From assembly GCA_002067555.1 (NCBI GenBank), contig MVQQ01000197.1:1-21944 (forward strand): DNA of 21,944 bases, written 5' to 3'. Below, one piece after another: positions 14,895 to 21,944 of this stretch. The position numbers and the translations under genes were made by a program. This DNA is from Syntrophorhabdus sp. PtaB.Bin184. GTDB taxonomy: Bacteria > Desulfobacterota > Syntrophorhabdia > Syntrophorhabdales > Syntrophorhabdaceae. A model generated the notes under the pieces. It was not told the origin of the DNA. It searched no databases and was given only the letters and a program-made list of their open reading frames with translations. The first letter of the stretch is position 1. The number at the start of each line of letters is the position of its first letter.

Positions 14895-14900
14895 TATACT
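14895..14900 (+). promoter_or_regulatory. Possible -10 element for the molybdopterin oxidoreductase gene
   Basis: TATACT at 14895-14900 ends six bases before ATG 14907, with no good -35 at 17 bases. Transcription starting near the ATG would make a leaderless message, consistent with the lack of a ribosome binding site there. Use of a later start codon is also possible. Confidence 0.3.
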
Positions 14901-14906
14901 TACGGT

Positions 14907-15605
14907 ATGGATGTATTCAAGGAAATGGACAGGCGGGATGTGATGCGTTTCATCACCGTTCTATTCCTGTCTTTCCTCGTGCCCCATTCATCGCGGGCGA
15001 AGGAGATACGGGGGCTCCTCGACAACGAGGACCGGGAGGGCTTTTACATCCGGTTCATAAAACCCATCCGGCCTGTTGATCCCGCGACGTGGACCCTGAA
15101 GGTGGGAGGGCTTTGCGAGAGACCGCGGAACCTCAGCCTTGCGGACATCAAGGGACTTCCGAAGGCGACCCAGGTATCGCGCATGAAATGCGTTGAATCG
15201 TGGTCGAGCAAGGCGAAATGGGGAGGGTTCAGACCAAAGGCCCTCTTTGACCTGGTAAAGCCTGCCTCTCAGGCGAAGCATCTCTATTTCTATTCGGCGG
15301 ATGACTACTATGAATACATCTCCATCGAGGAGCTCCTGAAGCCCCGCGTCCTCTTTGCCTACGAGATGAATGACGGTCCTCTTCCGCCGGAGTATGGCGG
15401 CCCGCTTCGCCTTCTCATGCCTGACAAGTACGGCTACAAGAGTGTGAAAACGATCCTGAGGATCGAGTTCCTCAAGAAGGACGGTACGGGATACTGGTCG
15501 AAGTATGGCTACTCCAAGGACGCCACCATCGAACCCGGTACGGACCACGCCCTCGACCTCAAGGAGTACAGGCGTATCACGAAACCGGGGGAACCGGATT
15601 ACTGA
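14907..15605 (+). CDS. Exported molybdopterin-dependent oxidoreductase (MsrP/YedY, sulfite oxidase fold)
   Basis: The 232-residue protein has an N-terminal twin-arginine-like signal (MDRRDVMRFITVLFLSFLV, cleavage probably after SSRA) and one oxidoreductase molybdopterin-binding domain. The molybdenum-ligand Cys95 lies in SRMKCVESWSSKAKWGGF; PPEYGGPLRLLMPDKYGYKS and VKTILRIEFL are typical of the family. MsrP reduces methionine sulfoxide in periplasmic proteins, but related proteins have other or unknown substrates. No MsrQ-type haem membrane partner is next to it, so the electron donor is unknown. It is divergent from sufC with 86 bases between. No ribosome binding site precedes ATG 14907; ATG 14925 would keep the twin arginines but likewise lacks a well-spaced site. 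Confidence 0.88.
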   Translation: MDVFKEMDRRDVMRFITVLFLSFLVPHSSRAKEIRGLLDNEDREGFYIRFIKPIRPVDPATWTLKVGGLCERPRNLSLADIKGLPKATQVSRMKCVESWSSKAKWGGFRPKALFDLVKPASQAKHLYFYSADDYYEYISIEELLKPRVLFAYEMNDGPLPPEYGGPLRLLMPDKYGYKSVKTILRIEFLKKDGTGYWSKYGYSKDATIEPGTDHALDLKEYRRITKPGEPDY

Positions 15606-15644
15606 AAAGACAGATAATTCGGGGTCATGGGGAAAGAAAGAACA

Positions 15645-15740
15645 GGTTATAGGTCATAGGGAAGACCAGAGAAACGCAGTGACCAATGACCGATCTTTTT
15701 TTGCTTTTCCTATCACCCATAACCCATGACCTATCACCCC
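15645..15740. repeat. Inverted arrays of a 7-nt repeat between convergent genes (element 4)
   Basis: The left arm (15645-15666) reads GGTTATA, GGTCATA, GGGAAGA. The right arm (15709-15740) is CCTATCA, CCCATAA, CCCATGA, CCTATCA, CCCC, whose reverse complement is a run of GGT-N-AT-R heptamers. ATAGGTCAT at 15649-15657 matches 15726-15734 in inverse orientation. A further GGTCATGGGG at 15622-15631 may be an outer unit. The spacer is only about 40 bases and includes a T-tract on the plus strand (15695-15702). It separates the molybdopterin oxidoreductase from the DUF763 gene, whose stop is a few bases from the right arm. Confidence 0.8.
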
Positions 15741-15743
15741 TTG

Positions 15744-16805
15744 CTATATTTTTCCCAGTCTTTTAAAGGTGTCCAGTTTTTCTCTGTCGCCCATTTTTGC
15801 CTTGTCGATGCAGGTCTTGAGGAAGTCGATGGAATGCTCGTAGGTGGGCCTGTCGACGGGGAAAGGGTATCCGTCCTTTCCACCGTGCGCGAAGCTGAAG
15901 CGGGCGGGATCCGTAAAGCTTGGCGGGGCACTGTAGACGAGTTCCGACACGAGTGCCAGGGCGCCCATCGTCCGCGGGCCGACGCCGCGTATCTCCAGGA
16001 GGTCCCGGAAGGATCGCGGGTGAGCCTCGTGGATGGTGTTGAAGGTCTTCAGAAGGCGTCCCGTGTTCACGTCCGCAGCGGATATGTAGTGGCGTCTCGG
16101 CATGGAAAGGGCGATGTCTTTCCATGCCGAGGCCATTCTATCGGGGTTTTCCGAGGTGAATTCGACGACTGCATCCCTGGCATCTGCACTGCGGCCGGCG
16201 ACGAAGTTGAGGACCTGCTGTGTGTGGTCACAGGTTATTCCCGTGTGGGGGTCGGACATGACATCGAGGCCATCCCGGGAGAGCCACTGGTAACGCCTGG
16301 CATCTTTCCTTTCGCCATTCATCCCCTGCTGGATGATGGCCCAGGAACCGTCGGGAGTGAAGATGAAGGTGTGGTGGTACAGGCTGTATCCGTCCTGAAC
16401 GGCGGTGTTGTCTATTTTGGCGCAGAGCCTGCTCATTGATACCATTGCGGAGACATCCATGCCCCATTTCTCACCGTAGCCCTGGATATCGTCGGGTGTT
16501 CGGATCGCCCGCTTGGCCTTGCCGCCGCATATGGCGAGCGGGACGTCATCACCGAGGGACACCAGCCCTTCCTTGAGGGCCCCGCACAATGTTGTCGTCA
16601 GCCCGCTCGAGTGCCAGTCGAAACCAACGGCGCATCCCAGCGCCTGGAACCACAACGGGTCCGCAAGCCGGGTGAGAAGCTCACGGGCATCGTATTCCAT
16701 GACGATGACCTCGATAAGAGCGCCGCAGAGCCGTTTCATTCTGTCAAAGAGCCACGCCGGCGCGCGGCCGGTGTGGAGGGGCAGTGATGTGACGGAGCGT
16801 CTCAT
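15744..16805 (-). CDS. DUF763 domain protein
   Basis: The 353-residue protein begins MRRSVTSLPLHTGRAPAWL and shows conserved DUF763 blocks: ADPLWFQALGCAVGFDWHSSG, TTLCGALKEGL, YSLYHHTFIFTPDGSWAIIQQGMN, and near the end FSFAHGGKDGYPFPVDRPTYE. IRGVGPRTMGALALVSELVY (about 268-287) resembles a helix-hairpin-helix, which often contacts DNA. The family occurs in archaea and bacteria, and I know of no established function; nucleic-acid action is only suggested by the hairpin. There are no membrane or signal features. No clear ribosome binding site precedes ATG 16805. It follows the CCA-type gene by 48 bases and ends at repeat element 4. Confidence 0.88.
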   Translation of the reverse strand: MRRSVTSLPLHTGRAPAWLFDRMKRLCGALIEVIVMEYDARELLTRLADPLWFQALGCAVGFDWHSSGLTTTLCGALKEGLVSLGDDVPLAICGGKAKRAIRTPDDIQGYGEKWGMDVSAMVSMSRLCAKIDNTAVQDGYSLYHHTFIFTPDGSWAIIQQGMNGERKDARRYQWLSRDGLDVMSDPHTGITCDHTQQVLNFVAGRSADARDAVVEFTSENPDRMASAWKDIALSMPRRHYISAADVNTGRLLKTFNTIHEAHPRSFRDLLEIRGVGPRTMGALALVSELVYSAPPSFTDPARFSFAHGGKDGYPFPVDRPTYEHSIDFLKTCIDKAKMGDREKLDTFKRLGKI

Positions 16806-16853
16806 GGGGTGAGGAGGGTGGCCCCGGTGGAACAGGGCCTGCAGGACGCGGTT

Positions 16854-18260
16854 TCAGGGGTCATCCGGTGGGTCCTCCTTGAGGGGGGTCATTGTGTTTC
16901 TGTTCTTTTTCAGGAATTCCTTCGCGAATTGCAGGGCTTCCTCGCGGGTTTTCATTTCGCCCGATACCTGTCTGTCACGGACCGTGTCGAGGCATTTGCC
17001 GAGAAGAGGTCCCTGGTGGAAGCCCGTGGTCAGGAGGTCTTTCCCGGACAGGAGTCTGGGGAGGGGCTCCTGCTTTGATTCATGCCATGCCGCCATGATG
17101 GAATCACAGTTCTGAACGACCTGGCGCGTTGAGACGTTTTCTTCTCCCCCGGAGCTTCCGTACATGTCGCAGAGAGTGAGGGCTATAAGCTCCGGTGTGA
17201 GGTCGCCGAGCCTGTAAATGAGACGTCTCACTGCCTTTTCCGTAGCCCCGGCGGAGCTGATGAGAAAGATGCGCATATGGTGTTCTATCAGGACCGATAT
17301 CCGTTTCATCTCATGGGTGCTGAAACGCAGTCTTTCCATGATGGCCGACGCTATTTCCTGTGACCGGCGCTCATGGTTGAAAAAATGGACGAGACCCCTG
17401 GCCTCGTCATAGGAATAGGTGTGTGCCTTTCCCAGGTCGTGAAAGAGGAGCGCATATCCCACATCTTTCGCTGAGGCTTTGTCGGTGAAGTAATGGCCGC
17501 CGCGGGTATGGAGGAATGAGAACCCCAGCATGGTATGGCCAAAGGTCTCGAGGGAAAAGTTCTTTTCCACGTCCATGAGGCGCAAGGCCTCAAGCTCGGG
17601 TACCACCTCGAAGATGAGCCCTGTTCTCGTGAGCGTCTCCATTCCGCGATGGACTCCCTCGGAGACCATGATAAGGTCGAGTTCGTACTTGATCCTCTCG
17701 GGCGCGGTCTGTCCGATGAGATGCCGCGAAGAGGTCATTGCATCGATGAGTTCGGGATCAAGGGCGAAGCCTTCAAGGGCGGCGAAGTGCCGGGCCGCCT
17801 TGAGCATCCTCAAGGGGTCGCTGGAAATGGTTTCGCGGCCGGGGTAGCGGATAAGCCCTTTTTCGATATCGTGGAGGCCATAAAGGGGGTCGATGACCCG
17901 GTCCCGCCGGATATCGAAGGCGACGGCATTCATTGTGAAATCCCGTCTCCTGAGGTCTTTCTCGATGCTCCCGTCGAGAAGGGTTATGTCGAGGACGGTC
18001 TCCCCGGAGACAAGCCGGTGTGTCTGAATGGGTTTTTTTCCGAGAAGAAAGGACCGCCTGCCGAAGATCTCTTCAATGCGCGCCAGGTCGGAGGCTTCGG
18101 AGAGAGCGAGGTCCCAGTCCCGTGGCTGTCTGCCGAGGGCGATCTCCCGTATGGCCCCTCCCACGAGAAAAACCTCTCCCCTGAAGGGACATGCGGCCAG
18201 TCTGCGTGCAACGTCACAGCCGGTGATCGAACGGGCAAGCTCCTGCGAAGAGATCTCCAA
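16854..18260 (-). CDS. CCA-adding / poly(A)-polymerase family tRNA nucleotidyltransferase with HD domain
   Basis: The 468-residue protein is a class II nucleotidyltransferase that adds or repairs the CCA end of tRNAs or extends RNA 3' ends. Visible motifs are LVGGAIREIALG (about 33-44), the metal-binding pair in RDWDLAL (Asp48, Asp50), RRRDFTMNAVAFD (about 104-116), DPLRMLKAARHFA and ERIKYEL. An HD domain follows (LLFHDLGKAHT, His274-Asp275), and a C-terminal block LLSGKDLLTTGFHQGPLLGK resembles that of bacterial HD-type CCA enzymes. CCA addition and poly(A) polymerase activity cannot be separated by eye. The TTG start at 18260 is the first possible one, because an in-frame TAG, the stop of the preceding gene, lies just upstream. 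No strong ribosome binding site is visible, so translation is probably coupled. Confidence 0.9.
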   Translation of the reverse strand: MEISSQELARSITGCDVARRLAACPFRGEVFLVGGAIREIALGRQPRDWDLALSEASDLARIEEIFGRRSFLLGKKPIQTHRLVSGETVLDITLLDGSIEKDLRRRDFTMNAVAFDIRRDRVIDPLYGLHDIEKGLIRYPGRETISSDPLRMLKAARHFAALEGFALDPELIDAMTSSRHLIGQTAPERIKYELDLIMVSEGVHRGMETLTRTGLIFEVVPELEALRLMDVEKNFSLETFGHTMLGFSFLHTRGGHYFTDKASAKDVGYALLFHDLGKAHTYSYDEARGLVHFFNHERRSQEIASAIMERLRFSTHEMKRISVLIEHHMRIFLISSAGATEKAVRRLIYRLGDLTPELIALTLCDMYGSSGGEENVSTRQVVQNCDSIMAAWHESKQEPLPRLLSGKDLLTTGFHQGPLLGKCLDTVRDRQVSGEMKTREEALQFAKEFLKKNRNTMTPLKEDPPDDP

Positions 18261-18263
18261 CCA

Positions 18264-18848
18264 CTAGACCTTGTCGGCGAAATCCACGAGTCCCCGGGTG
18301 ATTCTCTTCAGGGAATCGGTGATGTCAAGGTAAAGGTAGGATGCCTGGGGCATGCATATCCCCGTGATGAGCCTGTTCTGGTGGACCAGAGCGAGCTCCT
18401 CGATCATTTTGAACATCTTCTCCATATGCTGTTTGATCGCCTGATGAAGGCCGGGGTTATTCGTCTGCACGTAGTCTTTCGTGTCGCGGAACTGCTCCTG
18501 CATGAGGCCATACAGGTCGCGGATCTCCGAAAGCGCCTTTTCGCTGAAAAGGATGTTGTGAGCGACCTTCGCCTCCATCTTGTACATGAGGTTTTCGATG
18601 GCGAGAGCAATGGTCTGCAGTGCGGGAAGCAGCCGGACGTATTTCTTGTCCGCCTCGCTCTTTTCCTTTTCCCCGATCACCTTTTCGACATAGGGAACGC
18701 GCGAGATGAGCAGGTCCCCGAACTTTTTTTCGCATTCCTGTATGAGCCCGGCCTGCTGGGAAAAGAACCCTTTCTTCAGGTCTTCAAGAATGGGTGTCGC
18801 CGTCTCGAAAATATCAAGGAAACGCTGCTTCAGTTCTTTATCTTCCAT
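18264..18848 (-). CDS. PhoU-like helical protein
   Basis: The 194-residue protein starts MEDKELKQRFLDIFETATP and appears entirely alpha-helical, with heptad-like spacing (PILEDLKKGFFSQQAGLIQE, AIENLMYKMEAKVAHN, HQAIKQHMEKMFKMIEELAL). The second half (LFSEKALSEIRDLYGLMQE) resembles the PhoU-like domain found alone or at the end of Na/Pi cotransporters. No signal peptide or membrane segment is seen. ATG 18848 has GGAGGA just upstream and lies about 27 bases after the predicted transcription start. An in-frame start further upstream at 18923 would precede the promoter and is rejected. It is first in a run with the CCA-type enzyme and DUF763 gene. A phosphate-signalling role is only suggested by the fold. 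Confidence 0.7.
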   Translation of the reverse strand: MEDKELKQRFLDIFETATPILEDLKKGFFSQQAGLIQECEKKFGDLLISRVPYVEKVIGEKEKSEADKKYVRLLPALQTIALAIENLMYKMEAKVAHNILFSEKALSEIRDLYGLMQEQFRDTKDYVQTNNPGLHQAIKQHMEKMFKMIEELALVHQNRLITGICMPQASYLYLDITDSLKRITRGLVDFADKV

Positions 18849-18881
18849 CGCTCCTCCATTTCCATGAGATCTTTTCCGTAT

Positions 18882-18910
18882 CTTATAACACAGAAGGGCG
18901 CACCTGTCAG
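18882..18910 (-). promoter_or_regulatory. Sigma70-type promoter for the PhoU-like / CCA / DUF763 run
   Basis: On the minus strand CTGACA (18910-18905, five of six) and TATAAG (18887-18882, five of six) are separated by exactly 17 bases. Transcription would begin near 18875, placing the GGAGGA ribosome binding site and ATG 18848 a short distance downstream. Confidence 0.65.
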
Positions 18911-18920
18911 CCCTGAAGAT

Positions 18921-18954
18921 CAAAAAGAAACGGCTGCCGACGGTCGGGACCGGC
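18921..18954 (-). terminator. Weak candidate terminator of the EF-Tu-domain-like gene
   Basis: Downstream of the 18995 stop, a G+C-rich partly self-complementary stretch (18936-18954, best stem CGGT/ACCG with a four-base loop) is followed on the minus strand by TTTCTTTTT (18929-18921). The stem is short, so this is tentative. It would separate this gene from the next promoter at 18882-18910. Confidence 0.3.
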
Positions 18955-18959
18955 GATAC

Positions 18960-18971
18960 CTTTCGCGAAAG
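18960..18971. promoter_or_regulatory. Perfect 12-bp palindrome CTTTCGCGAAAG
   Basis: The palindrome is fully symmetric with no loop, so a protein-binding site is more natural than a hairpin. It lies between the EF-Tu-domain-like gene and the promoter of the PhoU-like gene. No regulator is identified. Confidence 0.35.
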
Positions 18972-18994
18972 ACCCCTGTGTGTGTCCTGCCTGT

Positions 18995-19249
18995 CTACGT
19001 CAGGAGATAGATGACGTCATGCTCGCGCACCCTTTCCTTGACCTTGATCCCCACATCGGTGCCCGCACTTACTGTCTGAACGTTCTCGTGCTCCACCTGC
19101 ATCGACTCGATCTCCTCTTCGAGATCCGTGGAATGGCCCTTGATCCTGATGCGGTCACCGACCTTCAACTCTCCCTCGGTGATCCTGATGGCCGCAACCC
19201 CGATCTTGGCAAAATACCTGACAACCACACCGATGGCCTTCTCTTCCAT
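18995..19249 (-). CDS. Stand-alone EF-Tu domain-2-like beta-barrel protein
   Basis: The 84-residue protein starts MEEKAIGVVVRYFAKIGVAA and continues with ITEGELKVGDRIRIKGHSTD, a short spacer, ESMQVEHENVQTVSAGTDVG and the end HDVIYLLT. This is the pattern of domain 2 of translation GTPases, where VGDRIRI, Q-hEh and hxxGxxVGIK mark successive strands. There is no GTP-binding domain, so it is not a translation factor itself. Similar small proteins are annotated as translation elongation factor-like and resemble a domain found with U32 peptidases. AGGAGG seven bases before the ATG gives a strong start. It is divergent from mnmG with 137 bases between. A role in translation or RNA modification is inference. 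Confidence 0.85.
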   Translation of the reverse strand: MEEKAIGVVVRYFAKIGVAAIRITEGELKVGDRIRIKGHSTDLEEEIESMQVEHENVQTVSAGTDVGIKVKERVREHDVIYLLT

Positions 19250-19309
19250 GTGGAATCCTCCTGGCCTTTTTTTTCATCCTACCATGTGGATAAGAATAAT
19301 TGAACAGTG

Positions 19310-19321
19310 ATAATGCATTAT
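19310..19321. promoter_or_regulatory. Perfect 12-bp palindrome ATAATGCATTAT
   Basis: It lies in the divergent region between the EF-Tu-domain-like gene and mnmG, in A+T-rich sequence, and could be an operator. Chance palindromes are more likely in A+T-rich DNA, so confidence is low. Confidence 0.3.
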
Positions 19322-19333
19322 TCCTGAAGCGGG

Positions 19334-19362
19334 TGGAAAAGAGGCTCGATTCCTGCTACAAT
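19334..19362 (+). promoter_or_regulatory. Possible promoter of the mnmG unit
   Basis: TGGAAA (19334-19339) and TACAAT (19357-19362) are 17 bases apart. The -10 is good and the -35 matches four of six. The leader would be about 18 bases and contains the AAGGA ribosome binding site. Confidence 0.4.
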
Positions 19363-19386
19363 ATACGGCTTTTAAGGACGTTACAC

Positions 19387-21249
19387 ATGGATTCCTATGA
19401 CATCATAGTAGTGGGGGCGGGTCATGCCGGGTGCGAGGCGGCGCTTGCCGCGGTACGCATGGGAGCGCGGACCCTTCTTCTGACCATCAACCTCGACCAT
19501 ATCGCCTACATGTCCTGCAACCCGGCTGTCGGTGGTCTCGGCAAGGGACATCTTGTCAGGGAGATCGATGCCCTCGACGGAGAAATTGGTGTCAATACCG
19601 ATGCCGCCGGCATCCAGTTCAAGGTCCTCAACATGAAGAAAGGCCCCGCGGTTCGTGCAACGAGGATACAGACGGACATGGCCTTCTACGCCCGGAGGAT
19701 GAAGAAGAGACTCGAGGAGACCGAAGGCCTTTCTTTGCGCCAGGGTGTGGCCAACAAGGTGCTCATAGAGAAGGGCGCCGCCGCCGGGGTGGAAACGATG
19801 CTCGGGGAGCGTCTGCAGGCGCCGGCGGTCATCCTGACGACGGGGACCTTCCTCGGGGGGCTCATCCATGTCGGACTCGAGCATTTCGAGGGAGGAAGGC
19901 TGGGGGACATGCCCTCTGTGGGTCTGTCGGACAACCTGCGGGAACTCGGTTTTGAACTCGGCAGGTTGAAGACAGGTACCTGTCCAAGGCTCGACGGCAG
20001 GACCATCGATTTTTCCAGGATGGTCCCGCAGCCGAGCGACGACCCGCCCGTTCCCTTATCCTTCATGACCGGCGAGGTGACAAACCGTGTCGTTCCCTGC
20101 TACCTCACGTACACGAACGAGAGGACGCATGAGGTCATTCGAAGGGGTTTCGACCGTTCGCCCCTTTTCACAGGTGTCATCAAGGGCACGGGGGTCAGGT
20201 ATTGTCCATCCATAGAGGACAAGATAGTGAGGTTCAGCGACCGTTCGAGGCACCGCATCTTCGTCGAACCCCAGGGGCTCGACACGGTCGAGTATTACCC
20301 CAATGGTCTTAACACGAGTCTCCCCCTCGATATCCAGGTGGAGATGCTGAGGACCATCGACGGCCTCGAAGAGGTACGGATAACCCGGCCGGGCTACGGG
20401 ATAGAGTACGATTTTGCCTATCCCACCCAGCTTTATCCGACACTTGAGACGAAGCTTGTGCCGAACCTGTACTTCGCGGGCCAGATAAACGGAACAACGG
20501 GTTATGAAGAGGCCGCCGCGCAGGGGCTCATGGCGGGCATCAATGCCGTCCTCAGGCTGCGCGGTGAGGGGGACTTCGTACTCGCCCGCCATGAGGCGTA
20601 TATCGGTGTCCTCATAGATGACCTTGTGACGAAAGGTGTCGACGAACCCTATCGCATGTTCACGTCCCGGGCGGAGCACCGCCTTCTGCTGAGGGAAGAC
20701 AATGCGGACCTGAGACTGACGGAGAAGGGCCACGCCATCGGTGTCGTGGGTGACAGGCGCTACGCGGCGGTCCTCCAGAAAAAAAGGAAGGTCGGGGAGG
20801 CCTTCTCACTGCTTCGGAGTGTCAGGCTTCGGCCCACGAGGGAGACACAAAGGCTGCTCGGAGATAACGGGATCGAGGCCATCACGAACCCTTTGACCCT
20901 CGATGAACTCCTGAAGAGGCCTGACATCTCCTTTGACAATCTCAAGGGTATTCACGAGGGCTTGAAGCACATCGAGGACGATATCGCCTATCAGGTGGAG
21001 GTTGAGGTGAAATATCGCGGCTACACGGAGCGGCAGCTCGAGCTCGTCGCCAGGATGAAGAGGCTGGACGACAGACGGATACCCCGGGACCTGGATTACG
21101 CCGGGGTATCGGGGCTTTCGCGCGAGGTTGTCGAGCGTTTTTTGAAGGTCAAGCCGTCGACGCTCGGCCAGGCGTCGCGTATCCCCGGGGTCACACCTGC
21201 TTCCATCACGGCGCTGCTTGTCCATTTCAAGAAGAAGGGAATGCCATGA
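19387..21249 (+). CDS. mnmG: tRNA uridine-5-carboxymethylaminomethyl modification enzyme MnmG (GidA)
   Basis: MnmG with MnmE installs the carboxymethylaminomethyl group on wobble U34 of certain tRNAs, using FAD and a folate. The 620-residue protein is full length. It starts MDSYDIIVVGAGHAGCEAAL with the FAD-binding GxGxxG, followed by MSCNPAVGGLGKGHLVREID, GPAVRATRIQTD, TTGTFLGGLIHVG, LKTGTCPRLDGR, RYCPSIEDKIVRF, LYFAGQINGTTGYEEAAAQG and FTSRAEHRLLLREDNADLRL, all hallmarks. The C-terminal helical part (YRGYTERQLE, RIPRDLDYAGVSGLSREV) binds MnmE and tRNA. ATG 19387 has AAGGA upstream; an in-frame start at 19300 lies before the likely promoter. No mnmE or rsmG is next to it; the downstream QueG-like gene overlaps its stop. 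Confidence 0.98.
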   Translation: MDSYDIIVVGAGHAGCEAALAAVRMGARTLLLTINLDHIAYMSCNPAVGGLGKGHLVREIDALDGEIGVNTDAAGIQFKVLNMKKGPAVRATRIQTDMAFYARRMKKRLEETEGLSLRQGVANKVLIEKGAAAGVETMLGERLQAPAVILTTGTFLGGLIHVGLEHFEGGRLGDMPSVGLSDNLRELGFELGRLKTGTCPRLDGRTIDFSRMVPQPSDDPPVPLSFMTGEVTNRVVPCYLTYTNERTHEVIRRGFDRSPLFTGVIKGTGVRYCPSIEDKIVRFSDRSRHRIFVEPQGLDTVEYYPNGLNTSLPLDIQVEMLRTIDGLEEVRITRPGYGIEYDFAYPTQLYPTLETKLVPNLYFAGQINGTTGYEEAAAQGLMAGINAVLRLRGEGDFVLARHEAYIGVLIDDLVTKGVDEPYRMFTSRAEHRLLLREDNADLRLTEKGHAIGVVGDRRYAAVLQKKRKVGEAFSLLRSVRLRPTRETQRLLGDNGIEAITNPLTLDELLKRPDISFDNLKGIHEGLKHIEDDIAYQVEVEVKYRGYTERQLELVARMKRLDDRRIPRDLDYAGVSGLSREVVERFLKVKPSTLGQASRIPGVTPASITALLVHFKKKGMP

Positions 21250-21932
21250 CCGGAAAAGAGGGCAGGGTAAGATACAACGAAAAGCTCGAGGGATGGCTCC
21301 GCGACCTCGACGTCGACACCTTCGGAATTGCCGATATGTCCCGCTACGGCGAAGAGATAACGGGCATCGGGGACCTTACCGCGGGAGAGTTACCATTCGC
21401 CGTCTCTTTTGGCATTGTACTCTCGGTAGGGGTGCTCGGCACCCTGAAGGACGGTCCGACCCAGTTGTACCTCCACCACTACCGCCAGCTTAACTACAGG
21501 CTAGACATGATCGGATATTTTCTTGGCAGATCGATGGAAAGGGAAGGGTTCAGGGCGATTCCCTTTGCCGCGTCCCAGGTGGTGGACTGGCAGCGCCAGA
21601 GGGGCCACATCAACCACAAGAAGGTGGGGGTCATGGCGGGCCTCGGATGGATAGGCCGCAACAACCTACTCGTTCATCCGCTGTTCGGGTCGCAGGTCAG
21701 GTACAACACGGTCCTCACCGACATGCCCCTCGAGGTGAACCGCGAGCTGGGTCTTGACTGCGGGAGCTGCACGGCCTGCATCGCGGCGTGCCCCGCGGGG
21801 GCCATCAGGATGGAGAGGTCCGAATTCGACCACCACGGGTGCTATGAGATGCTGAGCAGGTTCAGAAAAGAGCGCAACATCGGCCATCACATATGCGGTG
21901 TCTGTGTGAAGGTTTGCAGAGGGAAACGATGA
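21246..21932 (+). CDS. QueG-like double [4Fe-4S] cluster protein
   Basis: The 228-residue protein resembles the core of epoxyqueuosine reductase QueG. VGVMAGLGWIGRNNLLVHP, FGSQVRYNTVLTDMPL and CGSCTACIAACPAGAI form the typical active-site and first cluster region, and CYEML plus CGVCVKVC supply ligands of a second cluster. QueG is usually well over 300 residues and often carries C-terminal HEAT repeats; this protein has neither and retains only a short N-terminal domain. It may be a true tRNA-queuosine enzyme of compact form or a related redox protein. Its ATG overlaps the mnmG stop (ATGA at 21246-21249), so the two are translationally coupled. MnmG acts on the wobble position too, which makes a tRNA role plausible. 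Confidence 0.85.
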   Translation: MTGKEGRVRYNEKLEGWLRDLDVDTFGIADMSRYGEEITGIGDLTAGELPFAVSFGIVLSVGVLGTLKDGPTQLYLHHYRQLNYRLDMIGYFLGRSMEREGFRAIPFAASQVVDWQRQRGHINHKKVGVMAGLGWIGRNNLLVHPLFGSQVRYNTVLTDMPLEVNRELGLDCGSCTACIAACPAGAIRMERSEFDHHGCYEMLSRFRKERNIGHHICGVCVKVCRGKR

Positions 21933-21944
21933 AGGCCTTCGTGG
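21929..21944 (+). CDS. Start of a further gene, truncated by the window edge
   Basis: ATG at 21929 overlaps the stop of the QueG-like gene (ATGA), with GAGGGA a few bases upstream. Only MKAFV can be read. Coupling to the previous gene suggests the same operon. No function can be given. Confidence 0.5.

Noticed and set aside
17535..19010. Open frame of about 490 codons on the plus strand
   Set aside because: Antisense to the CCA-type and PhoU-like genes; low-complexity composition and no domain pattern.
19300..19386. N-terminal extension of MnmG by 29 residues
   Set aside because: The MnmG family begins at the FAD-binding segment; ATG 19387 has a ribosome binding site and the likely promoter lies within the extension.

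Overview
The window looks like chromosomal DNA from an anaerobic or microaerophilic bacterium of the former Deltaproteobacteria (Desulfobacterota, syntroph-like). This is inferred from gene content: a selenocysteine-containing SelD, a two-gene SufC/SufB iron-sulfur assembly system of the archaeal/anaerobe type, a membrane polyferredoxin with many [4Fe-4S] motifs, and DUF362, DUF3786 and DUF763 proteins. The DNA is G+C rich and densely coded. Start codons are often GTG or TTG. No rRNA, tRNA, CRISPR, insertion sequence or phage gene was seen.

Layout. (1) Positions 1-1232 (+): the tail of an unrecognised gene, then selD, in which an in-frame TGA at 246-248 is read as selenocysteine. (2) 1404-6675 (-): a compact six-gene run htpX > rsmB > PASTA protein > rpe > DUF3786 protein > persulfide dioxygenase-rhodanese fusion, driven by a good sigma70-type promoter before htpX. 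rsmB appears to begin at a non-standard codon. (3) 6921-9968 (+): a 1015-residue hybrid sensor kinase with five PAS domains, divergent from htpX, with a 24-bp dyad between the two promoters. (4) 10218-14820 (-): sufC > sufB > Tat-signal DUF362 protein > membrane polyferredoxin, an apparent iron-sulfur unit. (5) 14907-15605 (+): a molybdopterin oxidoreductase of the MsrP/YedY type, divergent from sufC. (6) 15744-18848 (-): PhoU-like helical protein > CCA-adding-type nucleotidyltransferase > DUF763 protein. (7) 18995-19249 (-): a stand-alone EF-Tu domain-2-like protein. (8) 19387-21944 (+): mnmG > QueG-like double-cluster ferredoxin > the start of a further gene, coupled by ATGA overlaps.

The most unusual feature is a set of four intergenic elements of 100-230 bp (1234-1410, 9971-10121, 11736-11966, 15645-15740). 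Each has two facing arms built from short tandem units (9, 9, 7 and 7 nt) around a unique spacer. The units share a G/T-rich style, but their sequence differs from element to element. Three sit between convergent genes and one lies within the iron-sulfur gene cluster. The arms abut or supply the stop codons of neighbouring genes. Beside one of them the 3' end of the polyferredoxin gene is partly duplicated in tandem. These elements, the selenocysteine SelD, the rsmB start and motif anomalies, and the iron-sulfur gene cluster are the points most worth following.
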